From assembly GCF_000620785.1 (NCBI RefSeq), contig NZ_JIAI01000001.1:124001-188000 (forward strand): a DNA stretch of 64,000 nt. The letters are read 5' to 3'. The stretch's first letter is position 1, and every line of letters begins with the position of its first letter. Made by a program: the position numbers and the translations under genes. The stretch comes from Actinospineispora acaciae DSM 45401 (GTDB taxonomy: Bacteria; Actinomycetota; Actinomycetes; Mycobacteriales; Pseudonocardiaceae). Of the stretch, positions 8,799 to 17,263 are shown in pieces. The notes below the pieces were generated by a model that saw only the letters and a list, made by a program, of their open reading frames with translations, searched no databases and was not told the origin of the DNA.

Positions 8799-9257
8799 TC
8801 ACGAGGGTGGTCGTGCCTGTCGCTCGAAGCAGGTCTGGAGCACCACGGTGGTACGGGTGGCGACGTTGGCCCGCTTGCGGACCTCGCGGATCAGCGTCTC
8901 CAGCGCGGCCGGGGATGCCACCCGGACGAACAGCACGATGCTGGCGTCGCCGGCCACCGAGTGGCACGACTCGATCTCGCTGAAGTCCGCGAGCAGGTCC
9001 GGGATCTCGTAGTCCTGCCGGGGGTCGAGCGGGGTCAGCGAGATGAACGCGGCCAGCGGCAGGCCGAGCGCCTCGGGGTCGATCTGGGCGACGTAGCCTC
9101 GGATCACCCCGTCGGTCTCCAGCCGCCGCACCCGCGCCTGCACCGCCGAGACGGACAGGCCGGTCGCCTCGGCCAAGGTCTTCAACGTGGCGCGGCCGTC
9201 GGCGACCAGCATGGAGGCGAGCAGCGTGTCGGTCGCGTCGTCGAGCTGTCGGGGCAT
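8799..9257 (-). CDS. Lrp/AsnC-family transcriptional regulator
   Basis: A 152-aa protein of standard length for the family: an N-terminal helix-turn-helix (LKTLAEATGLSVSAVQARVRRLE, about residues 24-47) and a C-terminal RAM effector-binding domain (about 65-145; segments AFISLTPL, SCHSVAGDASIVLFVRV). It lies immediately upstream of lat, with 58 bp between them, matching the lrpA-lat pair of mycobacteria, so amino-acid (lysine-type) control of lat is likely. It is preceded by a membrane protein gene 10 bp away. No clear Shine-Dalgarno is seen before its ATG. Confidence 0.9.
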   Translation of the reverse strand: MPRQLDDATDTLLASMLVADGRATLKTLAEATGLSVSAVQARVRRLETDGVIRGYVAQIDPEALGLPLAAFISLTPLDPRQDYEIPDLLADFSEIESCHSVAGDASIVLFVRVASPAALETLIREVRKRANVATRTTVVLQTCFERQARPPS

Positions 9258-9267
9258 GGGCAGGAGC

Positions 9268-10251
9268 CTATGCGGGCGAGCGCGCCGGGTGTTCGGATCG
9301 GCAGCGGCGCGCGGCGGCGGTCAGGAGCGCGAGCGCCAGCGTGCCGAAGACCGCATTGCTGATCAGGTCGACGGTGAGCGGGCCGCCGGCCTCGGGGCGG
9401 TTCGGGAACGCCGTCCAGACGTAGGTCAGGGTGGCGCCGGCGGCCAGCGCGAAGTGGTGGGGCTGGCCCCAGTCGCGCCGTCGTGACCACCGTGCCACCA
9501 GGGTCACCCCGGCGGCCGCGACCACGAACCACACCGCGACCCCGACCCATTCGTACCAGTCGGCGGTGACCAGCACCGACGGTGCCCAGTAGGCGCTGGT
9601 CCCGACCAGGCCGAGCGCGCCGACCAGCCACGGCGACGGCGCGCGCCCCGGCAGGGTGGGCGGCGTGCGGCGGCGGGGGACCAGCGCGAGCAGCACCAGG
9701 GCGACGATGGCGGCCACCGCCCAGGCCTGGTGGGCGGGCGCGGCGACGAATCCGCTCTCGGCGTAGTGGCCCCAGAACACCAGGGCGGCGCCGAGGGCGA
9801 ACAGGACGGCGGTCAGGGTCAGTCCGAACCTGCCCAGCCACGGGGTGGACCGGCGGTCGGATACGAACGTCTCGACTATCGCGATGGGTACGCAGACGCT
9901 CCACACCAGGTGCAGGGCGAGGATTGTCTGGATGAGCTCCACGCTCGTTCCCAATGCCGGCAGATACGACGAGCCGGCCAGGTAGTTGTGGCCGCCGGAA
10001 TACGCGGTGTTCCACAGCAGCTGGTCGACGGGTCCCTCTTCGAGCAGCGCGTACGCGGCCGCCAACACTACGATCGTCGGCCAGCCGCCCCGGCGTCGTC
10101 CCAGCTCACGGACCAGGAGCGCGCCGAAGCCGTACATCGGCGCCAGCACTATCCCCACGCCCAGCTCGTCGACCGTGAGATTTCCCAGCAGGTACTCGCC
10201 GACGAACGGCGCGAGCAGGAAAAGTCCGACGGCCGGGGCGAGTCTGCGCAC
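9268..10251 (-). CDS. polytopic membrane protein of unknown function
   Basis: A 327-aa integral membrane protein with about eight hydrophobic helices (for example near residues 4-20, 33-48, 56-70, 105-128, 140-160, 172-190, 207-225, 235-255) and a polar C-terminus. I do not recognise the family. Conserved-looking polar residues lie within helices (EEGPVDQLLWNTAYSGGHNYLAG at 70-92), which could line a cavity. It ends 10 bp before the Lrp gene on the same strand, so it may be co-transcribed with lrp-lat and could be an amino-acid or metabolite transporter or sensor, but this is inference from position only. Confidence 0.7.
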   Translation of the reverse strand: MRRLAPAVGLFLLAPFVGEYLLGNLTVDELGVGIVLAPMYGFGALLVRELGRRRGGWPTIVVLAAAYALLEEGPVDQLLWNTAYSGGHNYLAGSSYLPALGTSVELIQTILALHLVWSVCVPIAIVETFVSDRRSTPWLGRFGLTLTAVLFALGAALVFWGHYAESGFVAAPAHQAWAVAAIVALVLLALVPRRRTPPTLPGRAPSPWLVGALGLVGTSAYWAPSVLVTADWYEWVGVAVWFVVAAAGVTLVARWSRRRDWGQPHHFALAAGATLTYVWTAFPNRPEAGGPLTVDLISNAVFGTLALALLTAAARRCRSEHPARSPA

Positions 10252-10323
10252 GGGAGAACGCTAGGCCCGACATGCGATTCGGGGCGAACCTCTGAGGTAT
10301 CGCCGGTGGTTGACGAAGGTATT

Positions 10324-11271
10324 TCAGTCGCTCACGTAAAGTCGTACCAGTTCGGTGCCGATGCGGGCGAGCTCGGCCTTGACGGAGTCGGGTTCGAGCA
10401 CCTCGACGGTGGCGCCCCAGCCGGCGAGCTGCTCCGCGATCGACACCGCCATCGGCGCCGCCACCCGCACCCGGACCCGGCCGTCGTCGCGGGTGCCCAA
10501 CGGTTCGCAGTGCCGGCCGAAGTGGCCGCGCAGCACCGGCAGCAGCCGCGCGGGGATGAGCACGGTCGCGGACAGCGGCGAGCGGCGCGCCTCGACCTCC
10601 TGGACGACCCGCTCCCACTCTCGGGTCAGGTCGAAGTCGGCGGGCCGGTGGGCGGCGTGGTCGGTCACCGTCACCTCGGCCATCCGGTCCACGCGGAACG
10701 TCCGCTGGCCGCGTTCGGTGCCGGCGACCAGGTACCAGACGTCGTCCTTGTCGACCAGGCCCCACGGGTCGACCGTCCGCCGGGTCGCCCGACCGGCGCG
10801 GCCCCGGTAGTCCAGCGAGACCTTGCGGCGGCGGACCACCGCGTCCTGCAGCGTGTCGACCAGCTCGGGACGCGCGCGGTCGCGCTCGCCCCACCGGGTC
10901 GGGTCGACCACGACCGCGTCGGCGGCGGCCTCGGCGTCCGCCCGGAACGTGTCGGGCAGCGCCCTGACCAGCTTGCGCAGCGCGGAGCGCACCGGCGGGG
11001 CGAGCGCCGCGGCGGGGCCCGCGAGCAGGAACAACGCCCGCGCCTCGGTCGAGGTCAGGCCGGTGAGGTCGGTGCGCGCGCCGCCCACCAGCGACCACCC
11101 GCCGCCCCGGCCGGGCTGGGGGTAGACCGGCACACCCGCCGAGGACAGCGCCTCCAGGTCGCGGCGGGCGGTGGCGACGGACACCTCCAGCTCGGACGCC
11201 AGCTCGGCGGCCGTCACCCGGCCCCGGGCCTGCATCAGCAACAGGGTGGCCACCAACCGATCGGCGCGCAT
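10324..11271 (-). CDS. YafY-type HTH/WYL-domain transcriptional regulator
   Basis: A 315-aa regulator: an N-terminal DeoR-like winged helix (ADRLVATLLLMQARGRVTAAELA then ATARRDLEALSSAGVPVY, residues 3-50), a WYL domain (about 140-225; the core reads DPWGLVDKDDVWYLVAG) and a C-terminal WCX-type extension. WYL domains bind nucleic acids or small ligands and control stress or defence genes. The gene is divergent from a VOC-family gene, and a perfect 9-bp inverted repeat sits just upstream of its start, so auto-regulation and control of the VOC gene are likely. Confidence 0.88.
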   Translation of the reverse strand: MRADRLVATLLLMQARGRVTAAELASELEVSVATARRDLEALSSAGVPVYPQPGRGGGWSLVGGARTDLTGLTSTEARALFLLAGPAAALAPPVRSALRKLVRALPDTFRADAEAAADAVVVDPTRWGERDRARPELVDTLQDAVVRRRKVSLDYRGRAGRATRRTVDPWGLVDKDDVWYLVAGTERGQRTFRVDRMAEVTVTDHAAHRPADFDLTREWERVVQEVEARRSPLSATVLIPARLLPVLRGHFGRHCEPLGTRDDGRVRVRVAAPMAVSIAEQLAGWGATVEVLEPDSVKAELARIGTELVRLYVSD

Positions 11272-11290
11272 GCCGAAATCTTCTCAAGAA

Positions 11291-11313
11291 AAGTGCTCAC
11301 TGGATGAGCACTT
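11291..11313. promoter_or_regulatory. perfect inverted repeat, probable operator of the WYL regulator
   Basis: AAGTGCTCA and its exact reverse complement TGAGCACTT flank a 5-bp spacer, 19 bp upstream of the WYL regulator start and 50 bp upstream of the VOC start. Its position in the shared divergent promoter region makes it the obvious operator for the adjacent regulator. Confidence 0.6.
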
Positions 11314-11363
11314 CAGCGGCGCATGATGTTCTCCGTTGACCGATTCGAGCCCAGGGAGTACCG

Positions 11364-11786
11364 ATGTTCCGAGGATTCGCCACCATCAACTTCTACGCCG
11401 ACGACCTGGCCGCCGCGGCCGAGTGGTACTCGGAGCTGTTCGGCGTGAAGCCGTACTTCGCCTACCCCAACCCGCCGGCGCCGCCGGCCTACGTCGAGTT
11501 CCGGATCGGCGACGACGAGGACGAGCTGGGGTTCATCGACCGGAAGTACGCCCCGGCCGGCGCGGCCGGCACCCCCGGCGGCGCGGTGATGCACTGGCAC
11601 GTCGACGACCTGAACGCCACGGTGGACAAGCTGCTCGCGATGGGCGCCACCGAGTACCAGCCGATCACCGAGCACGCGGACGGCTCCGGCTTCATCACCG
11701 CGTCGGTGGTCGACCCGTTCGGCAACGTGCTCGGCGTGATGCGCAACCCGCACTACCTGGAGATGCTCGCTGCCAGGCAGCGCTAG
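11364..11786 (+). CDS. VOC (glyoxalase/bleomycin-resistance) family protein
   Basis: A 140-aa single VOC protein with the paired beta-alpha-beta-beta-beta modules: module 1 from INFYADDLAAAAEWYSELFG (8-27), module 2 from MHWHVDDLNATVDKLLAMGA (75-94) and a terminal SVVDPFGNVLGVMRNP (113-128), where a metal-ligand Glu is usually found. The function may be a dioxygenase, lyase or antibiotic-binding protein and is not resolved. AGGGAG precedes the ATG. It is divergent from the WYL regulator and probably under its control. A short duplication (two copies of CCAGGCAGCG[C/T]TAG) follows, spanning the stop and the convergent gene end. Confidence 0.85.
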   Translation: MFRGFATINFYADDLAAAAEWYSELFGVKPYFAYPNPPAPPAYVEFRIGDDEDELGFIDRKYAPAGAAGTPGGAVMHWHVDDLNATVDKLLAMGATEYQPITEHADGSGFITASVVDPFGNVLGVMRNPHYLEMLAARQR

Positions 11787-11796
11787 CCAGGCAGCG

Positions 11797-12336
11797 TTAG
11801 CGGGTGGGGTGGCGGCGGCGGTAGGCGGCGGCCTTGGCCTTGTCGCCGCAGCCGGCCATGCCGCACCAGCGGCGCCGCCGCCCCCTGGACAGGTCCAGGA
11901 ACGCGCGGGTGCAGGTGCCGTCGTCGCACCAGCCGATCAGCGCCCGCCGCGACGGCTCGGCCAAGGTGATCCCCGCCCTGGCGACCTCGCCGAGGGCGGC
12001 CGCCACGTCACCGGTCCGGGACACCGCGCCCCTCGCGGTGAGCGCCAGGGCCGGCGGCGCTGCCCCGGCCGCCCGGTTGATCACCGCGACCGCCTCGGCG
12101 TCGGTCCGCCGGCCCTCGGTGAGCGCGCGGACGTGGCGGTAGAGCGCGTCGCGCAGCTCGCGGGCGGACTCCAGCTCCGCCGCGTCGGCCCGGGCCGAGT
12201 CCAGCAGCCCGGCCCGGACCAGCCAGTCCGCCAGGTCCCGAGGGCGCGCCAGCAGCTCGACCCGGCTGGAGGTCCACTCCGAGACGGTGCCGATGAAGTC
12301 CAGGGCGAGGTCGCCGCTGAGGAAGACCGATCGCAC
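11797..12336 (-). CDS. ABATE/CGNR zinc-finger protein, putative transcription factor
   Basis: A 179-aa protein of the CGNR family. An N-terminal ABATE domain (LALDFIGTVSEW near residue 10, then a helical bundle) is followed by a C-terminal zinc finger with cysteines in WCDDGTCTRAFLD and WCGMAGCGDKAKAAAYRRR, the hallmark of the family (here CG-DK rather than CGNR). These proteins are thought to be stress-responsive DNA-binding regulators. The gene diverges from an MFS transporter gene only about 70 bp away, which is a reasonable candidate target. Confidence 0.85.
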   Translation of the reverse strand: MRSVFLSGDLALDFIGTVSEWTSSRVELLARPRDLADWLVRAGLLDSARADAAELESARELRDALYRHVRALTEGRRTDAEAVAVINRAAGAAPPALALTARGAVSRTGDVAAALGEVARAGITLAEPSRRALIGWCDDGTCTRAFLDLSRGRRRRWCGMAGCGDKAKAAAYRRRHPTR

Positions 12337-12345
12337 GTCACTAGT

Positions 12346-12375
12346 TTGACAGGTGACGGAGCATCTCGCACACTT
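12346..12375 (+). promoter_or_regulatory. candidate promoter for the MFS gene
   Basis: A perfect -35 hexamer TTGACA (12346-12351) is followed after 18 bp by ACACTT, a weak -10. A start here would place the transcript start near 12382, downstream of the GTG at 12353, and favours translation from GTG 12407. Confidence 0.4.
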
Positions 12376-12406
12376 TTACGGTCCACCAGGAGAGCGAGGG
12401 GGCGCG

Positions 12407-13606
12407 GTGGCCCGTTCGACCGTCTTGGCGCGGTACGTGGTGGCGGCCGCGCTGGTCCGCACCGCGGAGGGGGGAGCGGCGGTCGGCCTGGTCGCGCTGG
12501 CCGTGGACGTGCGGCGGGATGCCGGGGACGGCGCCGTGGTCGGCTCGCTGCTGGCCGCGCTGTTGATCGCCCCCGCCGTGCTCGGCCCGGTGGTGGCCCG
12601 GCCGCTGGACCGGGCCCGGGACGCCCGGGTGCCGCTGGCCGTCGCGTTCGTGCTGTTCGGCGGCGGGCTCGCGGGCGGGGCATGGTTGCTCGCCCACGCG
12701 TCGGTGGCGCTGGCCGCCGTCCCGATCACCGTGGCCGGCGGCTGCGTCCCGGTGGTGACCGGCGGGCTGAGCAGCCGGCTGGCGCTGCTGGTCGGCACCC
12801 GCGAGCGCACGCTGCGCCGCGCCGAGGGCTGGGACACCACCACCTACGGACTGGCCGCGACGGTCGGGCCGGGCGTGGTGGCCGCGCTGCTCGGGCAGGT
12901 CGGCGCGCTGCACGCGCTGCTCGCGCTCGGCTGCATCCCGGTGGCCGCGGCGGGCCTGGTCGCGACGCTGCCGCTGGCGCACGCGGCGGGCGGCGGCGCA
13001 CGGGGCTGGCCGACCCGGCGGATCGGGCGGGTGCTGCTCGGCGCCGGGCCGCTGCGCCGGGTGTTGCTGGCGACGCTGCTCACCGAGTTCGGCACCGCCG
13101 GCATCCCGGTGGTCGCGGTGGTGATCGGAACGCTGCCGGGCGGGGCCACCAGCATCGGCGCGGCCCTGGCCGCCGTCTACGGGGCGGGCAACCTGGTCGG
13201 CTCGCTGTCGGTGACCGCGCTGCCGATGCGCGGCGAGCCCGAGCGGCTGACCCTGCGCTGCGTGGTCCTCGTCGGGGTGGCGGTGGGCCTGTGCGCGTTC
13301 GCGCCCGGCCTGCCGGCCACCGTCGCGGCGTTCGCCCTGGCCGGCGCGGCGCAGGCGGTGCTGGTCAGCGCGAGCTTCGCGGTCAGGTCCAGCTACGCCC
13401 CGCCGCCGGCGCGGGCGCAGGTGTTCGCCACCATGGCCGGGATCAAGATGGGGGCCGGCGCCGCCGGGATCGCGCTCACCGGTCACGTGCTGCGCTTCGG
13501 CCCGCGCCAGGTGCTCGCGGCCGGGGCGGCGCTGGCCCTGACCGCCGCCACGTTCGCCGTGCTGGACCGGCGCTCCCGGCCGAGATCGACCGAGTACGAG
13601 CACTAG
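12407..13606 (+). CDS. MFS transporter
   Basis: A 399-aa major-facilitator protein with about 12 hydrophobic helices and the usual basic loop residues (RPLDRARDARV after helix 2, a position like motif A). No substrate-specific motif stands out; size and the divergent regulator suggest a drug-efflux-type exporter. The GTG at 12407 is preferred because GAGCGAGGG sits upstream and the likely promoter lies at 12346-12375; the frame is open to GTG 12353. It diverges from the CGNR regulator gene. Confidence 0.8.
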   Translation: MARSTVLARYVVAAALVRTAEGGAAVGLVALAVDVRRDAGDGAVVGSLLAALLIAPAVLGPVVARPLDRARDARVPLAVAFVLFGGGLAGGAWLLAHASVALAAVPITVAGGCVPVVTGGLSSRLALLVGTRERTLRRAEGWDTTTYGLAATVGPGVVAALLGQVGALHALLALGCIPVAAAGLVATLPLAHAAGGGARGWPTRRIGRVLLGAGPLRRVLLATLLTEFGTAGIPVVAVVIGTLPGGATSIGAALAAVYGAGNLVGSLSVTALPMRGEPERLTLRCVVLVGVAVGLCAFAPGLPATVAAFALAGAAQAVLVSASFAVRSSYAPPPARAQVFATMAGIKMGAGAAGIALTGHVLRFGPRQVLAAGAALALTAATFAVLDRRSRPRSTEYEH

Positions 13607-13636
13607 GCGACGGTTCGAGCGCCGGCCGGCGGGAGA

Positions 13637-13666
13637 TTGACGGATGTGAGGGTGCTCACCTACAGT
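13637..13666 (+). promoter_or_regulatory. promoter of the ROK/sugar operon with overlapping dyad
   Basis: TTGACG (13637-13642), an 18-bp spacer and TACAGT (13661-13666) form a good vegetative promoter. The spacer contains the inverted repeat GTGAG-GGTG-CTCAC (13646-13659), well placed for a repressor that would block RNA polymerase. Confidence 0.5.
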
Positions 13667-13678
13667 CCTCCAAATCGT

Positions 13679-13697
13679 CTGTAAAGTTCCCTAACCA
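13679..13697. promoter_or_regulatory. ROK-type operator candidate
   Basis: CTGTAAAGTTCCCTAACCA, read on the other strand as GTTAGGGAACTTTAC, resembles the TTAGTAAACTTTCCTAA-type sites recognised by actinobacterial ROK repressors. It lies 16 bp upstream of the ROK start codon and just downstream of the predicted transcript start, a classical repression position. Confidence 0.45.
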
Positions 13698-13712
13698 ATT
13701 CGGAGCAGCGGC

Positions 13713-14918
13713 GTGCAGGCTGGCAGCCCCCGGCTACTGCGGGAGATGAACGACCGCGCGGCCCTCCAGGTCCTCCTGCGGGAAGGCCCGCTGACCCGCT
13801 CGGAGCTGGAGCTGGCGATCGGGCTGTCCAAGCCCGCCACCGCGCAGCTGCTGGCCCGGCTCGAACAGCAGCGGGTGGTCGTCAAGGCGGGGCTGCGCAG
13901 CGGTTCCCGGGGGCCGCGCGCGCAGCGGTGGGCCGTGAACGGCGGCCTGGCGCACGTGGCGGCCGTCGACCTGACCCCGCACCTTGGCGACTTCGTGGTC
14001 GCCGACGTGGCCGGCGAGGTACTCGCCGAGCACCAGGTCACGCTGCCGGTGGACCGGGGCGCGGACGTGGTCGGGAGCTTCGGGCGGGCGCTGGCGCGCG
14101 TCGCGGCGGAGGCCGGGCTCGGGCTGTCCGACCTGGACAACGTGGTGATCGGCGCGCAGGGCGCCTTCGACCCGAGCACCGGCCTGCTGTCCTCGGCGCC
14201 GCACATCCCGGGCTGGCTGGGGTTCGACGTCCCCGGCCGGCTCAGCGAGACGCTCGGCATCCGGGTCGCGATCGAGAACGACGCCAACCTGGTGGCCGTC
14301 CAGGAGATGACGGACGGCAGGGCAGTCGGGATCGACGACCTGGTGGTGGTGTGGCTCAGCGAGGGCGTCGGCGGCGCGGTGGTCGCCGGCGGCCGGCTGC
14401 TGCGCGGCACCACCGGCGGCGGCGGTGAGATCGACTGGATGCGGGTGCCGGACCCGGCCCTCGTCGACTCCGGTGACAACTGGCCGAGGGCCGGCGCCCG
14501 GTTCGGGGACCTCGTGGGCTCGGTGGGCATCGTGCGGCTGGCCGCCGCGCACGGCATCGCCGCGGCCACCGGCTGGGACGCCGTCGCGCTGGCCAGGGGC
14601 GCGGGCGCCGAGGCGTTCCTCGACGATCTCGCCCGCCGGGTCGCCGCCGGCCTGGCCAGCCTGGTGGCGGTGGCCGACCCCCGGCTCATCCTGCTCTGCG
14701 GGGACACCGCGCTGGCCGGTGGCGCGGAGCTCGCCGAGCGCGTCACCGAGCGGCTGCACGAGCTGACGCTGCCGCGCACGCCGGTGGACCTCGCGTCGGT
14801 GCGGGGCAACGCCGTGCGCGCCGGCGCCCTGCAGTCCGCGCTCGCCACCGCCCGCGCCGAGGTCTTCGGCGTCGACCCCCCGAGTTTGCTCGCCCCGAAC
14901 CAGGAGGAAAGGTCATGA
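13713..14918 (+). CDS. ROK-family transcriptional repressor
   Basis: A 401-aa regulator: an N-terminal MarR-like winged helix (LTRSELELAIGLSKPATAQLL, about 27-47) and a ROK sugar-kinase-like domain (about 80-395) with IGAQGAFDP and GIRVAIENDANLVA. In the ROK signature the usual GEIGH is GEIDW and the zinc-cysteine cluster is absent, so it probably binds sugar without kinase activity. It heads the sugar operon and overlaps the binding-protein gene by 4 nt, so it most likely represses its own operon until the imported sugar (or its phosphate) binds. CGGAG precedes the GTG start. Confidence 0.9.
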   Translation: MQAGSPRLLREMNDRAALQVLLREGPLTRSELELAIGLSKPATAQLLARLEQQRVVVKAGLRSGSRGPRAQRWAVNGGLAHVAAVDLTPHLGDFVVADVAGEVLAEHQVTLPVDRGADVVGSFGRALARVAAEAGLGLSDLDNVVIGAQGAFDPSTGLLSSAPHIPGWLGFDVPGRLSETLGIRVAIENDANLVAVQEMTDGRAVGIDDLVVVWLSEGVGGAVVAGGRLLRGTTGGGGEIDWMRVPDPALVDSGDNWPRAGARFGDLVGSVGIVRLAAAHGIAAATGWDAVALARGAGAEAFLDDLARRVAAGLASLVAVADPRLILLCGDTALAGGAELAERVTERLHELTLPRTPVDLASVRGNAVRAGALQSALATARAEVFGVDPPSLLAPNQEERS

Positions 14919-16261
14919 CCACCCTGACCCGTGCCCTCGGCGTGGTTGCCGCGCTCATGCTCTCGGCGAGCGCCTGTTCCGGGGCCGCCGCCCCCGCCGG
15001 TGAGGGTGCGGCGGGGCCGGCGGCTCCACCCGGTAGGGACGACAAGCTCACCGTGACGGTGTTCAGCAAGTTCAACGACCGGGAGTACGGCGTCGTCACC
15101 AAGGCGCTCAACAAGATCAAGCAGCGGTACCCGAACGTCGAGGTCAAGCACGAGGGCAGCCAGGACGACGACAAGATCACCCAGTCCATCCGGGGCGGCA
15201 ACCCGCCGGACGTGGCGATCTCGTTCTACACCGACAACCTCGGCGCCTGGTGCTCGAACGGCAGCTTCCAGGACCTGAAGCCGTACATCGAGCGGGACAA
15301 GGTCGACCTGAACCAGATCCCGGAGGCGGTGCGCGGCTACACCGAGTTCGCCGGCAAGCGCTGCGCGATGCCGATGCTCGCCGACGTCTACGGGCTCTAC
15401 TACAACACCGACCTGTTCGCGGCGGCCGGCCTGTCCGCCCCGCCGAAGAACACCACGGAGCTGTTCGAGTACGCCAAGAAGCTGACCCAGTTCAACCCGG
15501 ACGGGTCGATCAAGGTCGCCGGCTTCCTGCCGTCCATGCCGTTCTACGCCAACCAGGCCCAGTACTGGGCGCCCAACTTCGGCGCCGCCTACTTCGGGCC
15601 GGACGGCAAGTCGGGGCTGGCCGGCAGCCCGGGCTGGAAGGCGATGTTCGAGTTCCAGCGCAAGCTGATCGACTTCTACGGCGGTCAGGCCAAGGTGGAG
15701 CAGTTCAAGTCCGGGCTCGGCGACGAGTACTCCGCCGACCAGGGCTTCCAGCGCGGCAAGCTGGCGATGAGCTACGACGGGGAGTACCGCACGGCGTTCA
15801 TCAAGGACCAGGCGCCCGGCCTGCACTACGCCACCGCGCCGCCGCCCGTGCTGGACGCGCGGCCGGACCGCTACGGCGGCGCGCTGGTCACCGGCACGAT
15901 CATCGCCATCCCGCGCGGCGCCAAGAACCCCGGTGCGGCCTGGGAGCTGGTCAAGCAGATGACCCTGGACACGGACACGCTGGTCGAGCTGTCCAACGGG
16001 CTGAAGAACGTGCCGAGCACGCTGGCCTCGCTGCGTGACCCGAAGCTGGAGGTCGACCCGCGGTTCAAGACGTTCCTTGACCTCTACGGCGGCGGCAGGC
16101 TGGTGCCGAGCCCGCCCACGCCGATCGGGGACGCGCACCTCAAGGCCGTCAACGACTTCGCGGAGAAGTGGCAGGCCGGCGCAGTGCCGGACCTGGACGC
16201 GGGCCTCAAGCAGGTGGACGCGCGGATCAACGACGAGCTGGCCCAGAAGCCCGGCGGCTGA
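14915..16261 (+). CDS. ABC transporter sugar-binding lipoprotein
   Basis: A 448-aa family-1 extracellular solute-binding protein. A lipoprotein signal ends at Cys21 (LSASAC). The mature protein carries typical features: KLTVTVFSKFNDREYGVVTK, the GGNPPDVAISFYTDN segment, and the sugar-binding-family MPMLADVYGLYYNTDLFAAAGL. It is followed by two permeases, with no ATPase gene in the operon; actinomycete sugar importers of this class usually borrow the shared MsiK ATPase. The downstream GH4 enzyme and kinase suggest a disaccharide or glycoside ligand. Confidence 0.9.
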   Translation: MTTLTRALGVVAALMLSASACSGAAAPAGEGAAGPAAPPGRDDKLTVTVFSKFNDREYGVVTKALNKIKQRYPNVEVKHEGSQDDDKITQSIRGGNPPDVAISFYTDNLGAWCSNGSFQDLKPYIERDKVDLNQIPEAVRGYTEFAGKRCAMPMLADVYGLYYNTDLFAAAGLSAPPKNTTELFEYAKKLTQFNPDGSIKVAGFLPSMPFYANQAQYWAPNFGAAYFGPDGKSGLAGSPGWKAMFEFQRKLIDFYGGQAKVEQFKSGLGDEYSADQGFQRGKLAMSYDGEYRTAFIKDQAPGLHYATAPPPVLDARPDRYGGALVTGTIIAIPRGAKNPGAAWELVKQMTLDTDTLVELSNGLKNVPSTLASLRDPKLEVDPRFKTFLDLYGGGRLVPSPPTPIGDAHLKAVNDFAEKWQAGAVPDLDAGLKQVDARINDELAQKPGG

Positions 16262-16273
16262 GGCGCGCTCGAG

Positions 16274-17263
16274 ATGACGGCGACCCTTTCCGCCCGCTCG
16301 GCCGGCTCGCGCTCGCGGTCCGGGCCGGCCGGCGCGCGGCGGGCCGGCTCCCAGCGGCGCACCGTGCTGCTGTTCATCGCGCCGGCGGCCATCGGGTTCC
16401 TGATCTTCTTCGGGTACCCGCTGATCGCCACCGTGTACTTCTCGTTCACCCGCTACGACCTGGTCAACCCGCCCCGGTTCATCGGGTTCGAGAACTACGC
16501 GCGGATGTTCACCAGCGAGCAGCTGGTCGGCACGGCGGCGTACAACACGCTGTGGCTGGTGGTGGTGCTCACCGTGTGCCGGGTGGTGTTCGCGCTCGGG
16601 GTGGCCTCGGTGATCGCCCGGCTCAAGGCGGGCGTCGGGCTGGTCCGCACGCTGTGCTACCTGCCGTCGCTGGCCCCGCCGGCCGCCGCGACGCTGGCGT
16701 TCGTGTTCCTGTTCAACTCCGAGTTCGGGCCGGTGAACAGGTTCCTGGGCCTGCTCGGCATCGACGGGGGCCTGTGGTTCAACTCCCCGGAGATGTCCAA
16801 GCCCGCGCTGACCCTGCTGGCGCTGTGGGGCTCCGGCGAGCTGATGATCATCCTGTTGGCGGCGCTGCTGGACGTGCCGGTGGAGCAGTACGAGGCCGCG
16901 CAGCTCGACGGCGCCGGGCCGCTGCGGCGGTTCTGGCACGTCACGGTCCCGTCCATCTCGCCCGTGCTCCTGTTCGGGGTGATCAACTCGATCATCTACG
17001 CGCTGCAGTTCTTCACCCAGGCGATCGTGGCGGCGTCCGCGTCCGCCGGCACCGCCGACGTGGCCGGCAACTCCAAGCTGATCGGCGCGCCGCAGAACTC
17101 CACGCTGACCTACCCGATCTGGCTGTACGTCCAGGGCTTCCGCTACTTCAACATGGGCTACGCGGCGGCCATGGCCGTCCTCCTGTTCGTGGTCTCGGCC
17201 GGCTTCACCTGGATCCTGGTGCGCCAGATCCGTGCGTCCCAGTACCAGGAGGAGGCCGCATGA
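16274..17263 (+). CDS. ABC sugar transporter permease (MalF-type)
   Basis: A 329-aa inner-membrane permease with about six helices after a basic N-terminal tail (residues 1-30). The cytoplasmic EAA loop, contacting the ATPase, is present as EQYEAAQLDGAGPLRRFWHVTVPSISPV (about 198-225). It forms a heterodimer with the next gene product, whose start it overlaps by 4 nt, and receives sugar from the preceding lipoprotein. Confidence 0.92.
   Translation: MTATLSARSAGSRSRSGPAGARRAGSQRRTVLLFIAPAAIGFLIFFGYPLIATVYFSFTRYDLVNPPRFIGFENYARMFTSEQLVGTAAYNTLWLVVVLTVCRVVFALGVASVIARLKAGVGLVRTLCYLPSLAPPAAATLAFVFLFNSEFGPVNRFLGLLGIDGGLWFNSPEMSKPALTLLALWGSGELMIILLAALLDVPVEQYEAAQLDGAGPLRRFWHVTVPSISPVLLFGVINSIIYALQFFTQAIVAASASAGTADVAGNSKLIGAPQNSTLTYPIWLYVQGFRYFNMGYAAAMAVLLFVVSAGFTWILVRQIRASQYQEEAA

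Noticed and set aside
12353-12406. Upstream GTG as start of the MFS gene
   Set aside because: It lies inside the predicted promoter (TTGACA at 12346); GTG 12407 has a better ribosome binding site.
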